A DNA stretch of 11,425 nucleotides from Leptospira sp. (lineage in GTDB: Bacteria > Spirochaetota > Leptospiria > Leptospirales > Leptospiraceae). This document shows, piece after piece, positions 8,297 through 11,425 of this stretch (position 1 is its first letter; each line of letters opens with the position of its first letter). The notes below the pieces were generated by a model. It was given only the letters and a program-made list of their open reading frames with translations, did no database searches and was not told where the DNA came from. The stretch spans positions 1-11,425 of the forward strand of contig JALOTI010000020.1 in NCBI GenBank assembly GCA_025457985.1. Direction: 5' to 3'. Position numbers and translations under genes: made by a program.

Positions 8297-8901
8297 AAGA
8301 TTTCTTTTTTGATCTCGTTGATCTTCTAGAGTTAATTTTTGTCGATCCAGTTCGTTATGCGGCAGAGGTTGTAGAAATTCCGTTTGCGACTCGTCCTATA
8401 TCCAATTGGCTTTTTTCGATTTTTGCTGCACTCTCAGTTTCAACAGGTATGGGAATTCTTTCTGCACCGTATACATTCTCAACTGTTTCCTTTTTGTTTT
8501 TTGGATTTGTTGCAAATTTGATCATGTTTCGGTATTTTCCTTTTTTTCTAACCTTAGTCATGGACTATTACGTTCGCAAAAAAGGAAGAAGCCAGAAAAC
8601 GAATTTTTTGCTTCTTTTTGTCCGACACAGCGTTATTGTGTTTCTAATATTTGCTCCTATAACAATCATATTGCGTGCGTTAGGTCTATCTGGAGTTGGT
8701 TCTGGATTTTTTTTGCTTACGATTCTAACGATTCTATATGCTTTGATTGTTGCAAGAGGACTTAAGTTTATGTATGAACTGAAAGACAAAGATTCTTTCC
8801 GATTCACTTTTACTGCCCTTCTTGTTACTATAATTTTTCCTTTTCTAATGAATCTTTATACTGCAAGTAATATACTTCAGTCCTTGTCAGGCGGGAATTG
8901 A
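8293..8901 (+). CDS. Multi-pass membrane protein, possibly Yip1-like
   Basis: A 202-residue protein with a short cytoplasmic-looking amphipathic N-terminus ([19 protein letters not shown]) and five hydrophobic segments near 37-55, 62-90, 104-128, 135-157 and 170-190. The motif in segment four, [24 protein letters not shown], and overall length recall bacterial Yip1-domain proteins, but the match is from memory and weak. The function is unknown. The ATG overlaps the sppA stop (ATGA), and the stop abuts the TTG start of surE, so it sits inside a tightly coupled three-gene block. Its position beside a membrane protease suggests an envelope role, which is inference. Confidence 0.85.
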   Translation: MKDFFFDLVDLLELIFVDPVRYAAEVVEIPFATRPISNWLFSIFAALSVSTGMGILSAPYTFSTVSFLFFGFVANLIMFRYFPFFLTLVMDYYVRKKGRSQKTNFLLLFVRHSVIVFLIFAPITIILRALGLSGVGSGFFLLTILTILYALIVARGLKFMYELKDKDSFRFTFTALLVTIIFPFLMNLYTASNILQSLSGGN

Positions 8902-9657
8902 TTGAACATTCTTATCACCAATGATGACGGTATCTCGTCATCCGGAATCAAAGCATTGGAAAGCGTTCTCGGAACCAAATACAATACCTACTTAATTGCA
9001 CCTTTAAAAGAACGCTCTGTAACATCCATGGCACTTACTGTATTTCAGCCGATGCGTGTCGAACGAATAAATGACAACCATTACATCGCAGACGGTTTTC
9101 CATCTGATTGTGTGAATATAGGTTTATACGGGGAGATCTTTCCTAAGATCGACTTTGTAATTTCGGGGATCAACCGTGGAGTCAATATGGGGTATGATCT
9201 GCATTATTCTGGAACTGCAGGTGCGGCTAAACACGGAGCTCTGCACGGAATCCCATCACTTGCCGTCAGTTCAGGCAGGATCGATCCAGATGATGGATAC
9301 GAAAGAGAAGCAAAACTCATTTTGGAATTTTTAGAAATCTATCGAGAGAAAATAATTCCTGGAGAGGTTTGGAATCTAAATTTCCCTCCTGAGATTTCTG
9401 GAACTGGTGGAATTGAAGAGTTAAGGTTTGTTAGATTGGGTCGTCGGCGATATACGGAAAAGTATGATAAAACCAATATTATTGCTGGGGTTAGTGAATT
9501 CCAATTGAATGGAAGTTTGTTAGGTCATGATGTGGAATCGGGAACGGATTTTGAAGCTTACAATCTAGGTAAAATTCCTGTAACTCCGATTGAGCTAGAT
9601 CTCACAAAAAAAGATCGAATCCAAGATTTGATCAATAATCCAATTCCAAATAAATAA
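8902..9657 (+). CDS. surE: 5'/3'-nucleotidase SurE
   Basis: Cytosolic divalent-metal phosphatase acting on nucleoside 5'- and 3'-monophosphates, and on short polyphosphate in some species. The 251-residue length is normal. The metal ligands are all in their family positions: Asp8 and Asp9 in ITNDDG, Ser39 in KERSV, and Asn91 in SGINRGVNMG. YSGTAGAAKHG (102-112) and WNLNFP are also conserved. Translation starts at TTG 8902, directly after the TGA of the previous gene; AGGCGGGA 7-13 bases upstream serves as the Shine-Dalgarno sequence, and the conserved N-terminus NILITNDDG fixes the start. Cotranscribed with sppA and the membrane gene. It lacks the pcm neighbour common in proteobacteria. Confidence 0.97.
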   Translation: MNILITNDDGISSSGIKALESVLGTKYNTYLIAPLKERSVTSMALTVFQPMRVERINDNHYIADGFPSDCVNIGLYGEIFPKIDFVISGINRGVNMGYDLHYSGTAGAAKHGALHGIPSLAVSSGRIDPDDGYEREAKLILEFLEIYREKIIPGEVWNLNFPPEISGTGGIEELRFVRLGRRRYTEKYDKTNIIAGVSEFQLNGSLLGHDVESGTDFEAYNLGKIPVTPIELDLTKKDRIQDLINNPIPNK

Positions 9658-9667
9658 TACTGGAATT
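9642..9667. repeat. Small inverted repeat across the surE stop codon
   Basis: AATTCCA (9642-9648) and TGGAATT (9661-9667) form a 7-bp stem with a 12-base loop that contains the surE stop. It has low GC and no T run, so it is at best a weak 3'-end hairpin and not a convincing terminator. Confidence 0.35.
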
Positions 9668-9704
9668 ACAGAAGTGAAAATGGGACCCTCTATTTATTAG
9701 AGTT

Positions 9705-10376
9705 ATGTCGGATTCACAAGATTATCTCAAATATATGAACCAGGGCAATTACGCACTGGCATTAACGCTAATCGATCAAGAGCTGGCCAAAAATCCAGAA
9801 GATCCATATCTAATTTATAATTTTGCTATCTGTTGTTTTCAAACCAAGAATTTCAAAAAGACAGTCGCTGTTCTAGATCGCATTCTAGAAGTGTATCCAA
9901 CTTTCATCGAAACGGACAATGTGTACAGACTGAAAGCCTTTGCACTGATTGAGTTAAAAGAATGGAATCAAGCAGAAAGTTTGATTTTGGATCGGCTCAA
10001 AATAGCAGTGGAAGATCCGAGGTTACTCTCTTTTCTTGCGCATATTTATGAGTATACGCACCGGTTGGATGAGGCAGTTGAGATCCACCGTAGGATCTTA
10101 AGAGCAAACCCTGACTATAAAAACAGCTTAAATTCGTTAGGTTATCTTTTGGCTTTAAAGAAAAATCTCACCCCAGCTGAGAAAAAAGAGGCGATCGAAT
10201 CTTTGAAAAAAGCTCTAGAAATGGATCCTGGAAATCCTGCCTATTTGGATTCCTTTGGTTATTTTTTACAGACTTTGGGCAAATCCGATGACGCTTGGAA
10301 GGCCTATCGCAAAGCCCTTCAAAAAAACCCCAACCACCCTGTACTTTTAGAAAGAATCAAGAACTTGCGCAAATAA
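9705..10376 (+). CDS. TPR-repeat protein
   Basis: A 223-residue soluble protein made almost wholly of tetratricopeptide repeats, near residues 3-33, 34-67, 72-105, 106-139, 140-177 and 178-211. The clearest are LAHIYEYTHRLDEAVEIHRR and FGYFLQTLGKSDDAWKAYRK. The fifth repeat has an insertion (KKNLTPAEKKEA). TPRs bind protein partners; the partner is unknown. There is no signal peptide, so it is probably cytoplasmic. AGAG 3 bases before the ATG is a poor Shine-Dalgarno sequence. It lies 47 bases after surE on the same strand and may be read through from it. It is the last gene before the tRNA cluster. Confidence 0.9.
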   Translation: MSDSQDYLKYMNQGNYALALTLIDQELAKNPEDPYLIYNFAICCFQTKNFKKTVAVLDRILEVYPTFIETDNVYRLKAFALIELKEWNQAESLILDRLKIAVEDPRLLSFLAHIYEYTHRLDEAVEIHRRILRANPDYKNSLNSLGYLLALKKNLTPAEKKEAIESLKKALEMDPGNPAYLDSFGYFLQTLGKSDDAWKAYRKALQKNPNHPVLLERIKNLRK

Positions 10377-10390
10377 AAACCTCCCTTTTG

Positions 10391-10396
10391 TTGACA
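10391..10396 (+). promoter_or_regulatory. Candidate -35 box of the tRNA cluster
   Basis: A perfect TTGACA lies 43 bases upstream of the first tRNA, a sensible distance for a tRNA operon promoter. I find no good -10 hexamer 15-19 bases downstream (the stretch reads AAAAAACTGG), so the call rests on the -35 box and position alone. Confidence 0.3.
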
Positions 10397-10438
10397 GAGG
10401 TCACTTCCTTAAAAAACTGGAGTTTCAAGGACTTCTTT

Positions 10439-10510
10439 CGGGATGTAGCGCAGTGGTAGCGCATCTGTTTTGGGTACAGAGGGTCGCAGGTTCAAATCCT
10501 GTCATCCCGA
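10439..10510 (+). tRNA. tRNA-Pro (anticodon TGG)
   Basis: A full cloverleaf of 72 bases: acceptor CGGGATG/CATCCCG, D-stem GCGC/GCGC, anticodon stem TCTGT/ACAGA with loop TTTGGGT (anticodon TGG), five-base variable region, T-stem GCAGG/CCTGT with loop TTCAAAT, and discriminator A. CCA is not encoded. First of three tandem tRNA genes, 17 bases before the next. Confidence 0.97.
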
Positions 10511-10527
10511 ATCAGTTGGTTCTATCT

Positions 10528-10601
10528 GACCCGGTAGCTCAGCTGGATAGAGCAACTGCCTTCTAAGCAGTTGGTCGGGGGTTCGAATCCCTCTCGGGTC
10601 G
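10528..10601 (+). tRNA. tRNA-Arg (anticodon TCT)
   Basis: A full cloverleaf of 74 bases: acceptor GACCCGG/TCGGGTC with one G-T pair, D-stem GCTC/GAGC, anticodon stem ACTGC/GCAGT with loop CTTCTAA (anticodon TCT), T-stem GGGGG/CCCTC with loop TTCGAAT, discriminator G. It reads AGA and AGG codons. CCA is not encoded. Sixteen bases separate it from tRNA-His, so the three are presumably one transcript. Confidence 0.97.
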
Positions 10602-10617
10602 AAAGAGTATTTGATAC

Positions 10618-10690
10618 GGTGGATGTAGTTCAGCGGTAGAGCCCCGGTTTGTGGTACCGGTCGTCGCGGGTTCGAATCCCGTCATCCACC
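10618..10690 (+). tRNA. tRNA-His (anticodon GTG)
   Basis: A full cloverleaf: acceptor GTGGATG/CATCCAC, D-stem GTTC/GAGC, anticodon stem CCGGT/ACCGG with loop TTGTGGT (anticodon GTG), T-stem GCGGG/CCCGT with loop TTCGAAT, discriminator C. The start includes the encoded G at position -1 (10618) that pairs with C73, the identity element of tRNA-His. CCA is not encoded. Its last 18 bases, from the T-loop, are repeated exactly at 11052 and 11352, so this gene looks like the anchor or attachment site of the array that follows. Confidence 0.97.
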
Positions 10691-10710
10691 CAAAAGATTT
10701 TAATTTTCCC
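10673..10710 (+). repeat. tRNA-tail direct repeat, copy A (inside the genuine tRNA-His)
   Basis: CGAATCCCGTCATCCACC is the 3' end of tRNA-His from the T-loop to the discriminator base, followed by CAAAAGATTTTAATTTTCCC. This copy is the presumed original attachment site. Copies B and C share the first 33 bases or more. Confidence 0.85.
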
Positions 10711-10726
10711 TTAAACGAGTAAAACT

Positions 10727-10833
10727 TTCCAGCCAACAGCTCAGTCGCCTCGCGCTCATCTAACCCTCCTGGTGAGAATTCGCGCCCGCACCCATCCGTG
10801 GGTGCTGTTCGGCGTCTGGGCAGTTGGCTGGAA
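10727..10833. repeat. Long inverted repeat of unit 1 with two apical hairpins
   Basis: Outer arms TTCCAGCCAAC (10727-10737) and GTTGGCTGGAA (10823-10833) are perfect complements. After an A/A mismatch, GCTCAG (10739-10744) pairs with CTGGGC (10816-10821), with one G-T; after a T/T mismatch, CGCC (10746-10749) pairs with GGCG (10811-10814). Inside are two hairpins: CTCATC/GGTGAG (10755-10760, 10771-10776), extended by CGCG/CGCG, and the perfect GCACCCA-TCCG-TGGGTGC (10788-10805). The whole can fold into a three-way junction. Confidence 0.8.
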
Positions 10834-10928
10834 GAAAACCGACTTCATTGGGAAAATTTTGCAATGAACTGATAACTTTGAGGACTTTTTATAAGGGGTT
10901 CGAACGATTTTTCGGGTGAGGGCGAGTA

Positions 10929-10960
10929 GGAAATTTGGCAAGACACCTTGCCTAATTTCC
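10929..10960. repeat. Strong hairpin of the constant module, unit 1
   Basis: GGAAATT pairs with AATTTCC and GGCAAG with CTTGCC around a T/T mismatch and the loop ACAC: 13 base pairs in 32 bases. GTTAAACGAG follows directly. The same hairpin recurs without change in unit 2. No T run follows, so it is not a standard terminator. Confidence 0.85.
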
Positions 10961-11051
10961 GTTAAACGAGGCCGACCGAGCGCAGGATGTGCGAGGACCT
11001 GAAAAAGACGGCCTGGAACGAGTTCGACCTGGAAGGGAGAACCGTGTAAGG
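10929..11051 (+). repeat. Constant module, copy in unit 1
   Basis: Runs from the strong hairpin to the next tRNA-tail copy and is nearly the same in both units. After the hairpin come GTTAAACGAG, a small hairpin GCGCA-GGA-TGTGC (10980-10992), then AAAAGACGGCCTGGAACGAG, GTTCGACCTGGA and AGAACCGTGTAAGG. It differs from unit 2 by scattered substitutions and one indel. Confidence 0.75.
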
Positions 11052-11088
11052 CGAATCCCGTCATCCACCCAAAAGATTTTAATTTCCC
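11052..11088 (+). repeat. tRNA-tail direct repeat, copy B
   Basis: An exact copy of the last 18 bases of tRNA-His, continuing through CAAAAGATTTTAATTT and then with one T fewer than copy A before CCC. It is preceded by GTGTAAGG instead of the T-stem 5' strand GCGGG, so it is not part of an intact tRNA. Boundary between units 1 and 2, 379 bases after copy A. Confidence 0.85.
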
Positions 11089-11104
11089 ACTCAACGAAAT
11101 ATTT

Positions 11105-11209
11105 ACCTCAAAATAATAAGGGCGTCTCGCTTTCGCCTGGCCATCCCTGGCCAGAGCTCTCGCTCGCATACGTCCTGTATGCTGTTCGACGCCCATATTA
11201 TTTTGAGGT
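11105..11209. repeat. Long inverted repeat of unit 2 with two apical hairpins
   Basis: ACCTCAAAATAATA (11105-11118) and TATTATTTTGAGGT (11196-11209) are perfect complements; after an A/A mismatch GGGCGTC (11120-11126) pairs with GACGCCC (11188-11194), 21 base pairs in all. Inside are CTGGCCA-TCCC-TGGCCAG (11137-11154) and GCATAC-GTCCT-GTATGC (11166-11182). The outer arms share no sequence with unit 1, but the inner skeleton (CGYCTCGC at the left, TGCTGTTCGRCG at the right) is shared. Confidence 0.85.
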
Positions 11210-11227
11210 TTACATCGGCTAAGGTTG

Positions 11228-11259
11228 GGAAATTTGGCAAGACACCTTGCCTAATTTCC
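11228..11259. repeat. Strong hairpin of the constant module, unit 2
   Basis: Identical in sequence to the hairpin at 10929-10960, with GGAAATT/AATTTCC, GGCAAG/CTTGCC and loop ACAC. It is followed by GTTAAGCGAG. Only 18 bases separate it from the inverted repeat, against 95 in unit 1. Confidence 0.85.
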
Positions 11260-11351
11260 GTTAAGCGAGAACGACCGAGCACATGGAGGTGCGAGGGCTC
11301 GCAAAAGACGGCCTGGAACGAGTTCGACCTGGATGGTAGAACCGTGTAAGG
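11228..11351 (+). repeat. Constant module, copy in unit 2
   Basis: Second copy of the near-constant module. Its small hairpin is GCAC-ATGGAG-GTGC (11279-11292), equivalent to the unit 1 hairpin with a G-T pair replaced by A-T. A perfect TGCGAG/CTCGCA palindrome (11290-11303) is present here only. GACGGCCTGGAACGAGTTCG and AGAACCGTGTAAGGCGAATC are the same as in unit 1. Confidence 0.75.
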
Positions 11352-11389
11352 CGAATCCCGTCATCCACCCAAAAGATTTTAATTTTCCC
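11352..11389 (+). repeat. tRNA-tail direct repeat, copy C
   Basis: Identical to copy A over all 38 bases and preceded by the same GTGTAAGG context as copy B. It lies 300 bases after copy B. Downstream the sequence follows the left end of unit 1, not unit 2, to the window edge. Confidence 0.85.
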
Positions 11390-11425
11390 TTCAACGAGTA
11401 AAACTTTCCAGCCAACAGCCCAGTC

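Larger units (their letters stand above)
10673..11425 (+). mobile_element. Tandem array of tRNA-His-tailed, hairpin-rich non-coding units (runs past the window end)
   Basis: Two complete units and the start of a third lie in tandem from the tRNA-His T-loop: unit 1 at 10673-11051, unit 2 at 11052-11351, unit 3 from 11352. Each contains, in order, the tRNA-His 3' tail with an AT-rich extension, a variable module built on one long inverted repeat with two apical hairpins, and a near-constant module that starts with a strong hairpin. The first 74 bases of unit 3 differ from those of unit 1 at only two positions. I see no supportable protein gene: the open frames here (77 and 146 codons) lie across the inverted repeats, lack ribosome binding sites and have unnatural composition. 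Repeated tRNA 3' ends are the mark of site-specific integration into tRNA genes, so I read the units as non-autonomous elements or cassettes. The mobility itself is inference. Confidence 0.7.

Noticed and set aside
9642..9667. Rho-independent terminator after surE
   Set aside because: The stem is only 7 bp and AT-rich, the loop holds the stop codon, and no T run follows.
10758..10967. Canonical integron attC made of ATCTAAC (10758-10764) and GTTAAAC (10961-10967)
   Set aside because: The two boxes are about 200 bases apart, they do not bracket one hairpin, and unit 2 has no equivalent of the first box.
10756..11196. Open frame of 146 codons on the minus strand
   Set aside because: It spans both long inverted repeats, the constant module and a tRNA-tail copy, has no ribosome binding site and a composition typical of read-through of structured DNA.
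10989..11222. Open frame of 77 codons on the plus strand
   Set aside because: It crosses the tRNA-tail copy B and the whole inverted repeat of unit 2; its frame is an accident of the repeats.
10673..11425. CRISPR array
   Set aside because: The repeats are 300-380 bases apart, the intervening sequences are structured and themselves related, and no cas gene is present.

Overview
The window most likely comes from a spirochaete of the genus Leptospira, probably a free-living or low-virulence member. This is inferred from gene style, not from a database match: AT-rich genes full of AAA, TTT and ATT codons, a lipoprotein-like 7TM receptor fused to an AraC domain, short TPR proteins, and tRNA genes without an encoded CCA. 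Placement in Leptospira is moderately confident; the species is not.

Layout. Positions 1-3306 hold a leftward operon: bcp (thiol peroxidase), pepA (leucyl aminopeptidase) and a 7TM membrane sensor ending in an AraC-type helix-turn-helix that runs off the left edge. Gaps are 8 and 6 bases. Divergent from it, 3384-5256 carries a small helical-repeat protein and a CPA1-type K+(Na+)/H+ antiporter. The antiporter overlaps tail to tail by 17 bases with a leftward pair, 7151-5240: a coiled-coil protein of unknown function and an APC-family amino-acid permease, whose usual N-terminus is encoded only if a non-ATG start is used. Rightward from 7331 come sppA, an uncharacterised Yip1-like membrane protein (ATGA overlap), surE (TTG start directly after a stop) and a TPR protein ending at 10376. 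This half is ordinary housekeeping: envelope proteolysis, peptide and nucleotide turnover, ion and amino-acid transport.

The unusual part is 10439-11425. Three tRNA genes (Pro-UGG, Arg-UCU, His-GUG) stand in tandem. From the T-loop of tRNA-His onward, a tandem array of non-coding units of about 379 and 300 bp begins. Each unit starts with an exact copy of the last 18 bases of tRNA-His plus about 15 downstream bases. Each then has a variable module made of one very long imperfect inverted repeat with two apical hairpins, then a near-constant module that opens with a strong hairpin. A short motif (TAATTTYCC followed by TTMARCGAG) marks each module boundary; the boundaries of the constant module are 127 and 128 bases apart in the two units. 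The inverted-repeat arms have unrelated sequence in units 1 and 2, but the fold and the inner skeleton are kept with compensatory changes. A third unit starting like unit 1 is cut by the window end. This looks like a tRNA-anchored, cassette-like array of structured non-autonomous elements, perhaps moved by a site-specific recombinase acting at the tRNA-His 3' end. It has no protein gene that I can support. It is the strongest candidate here for an undescribed system.
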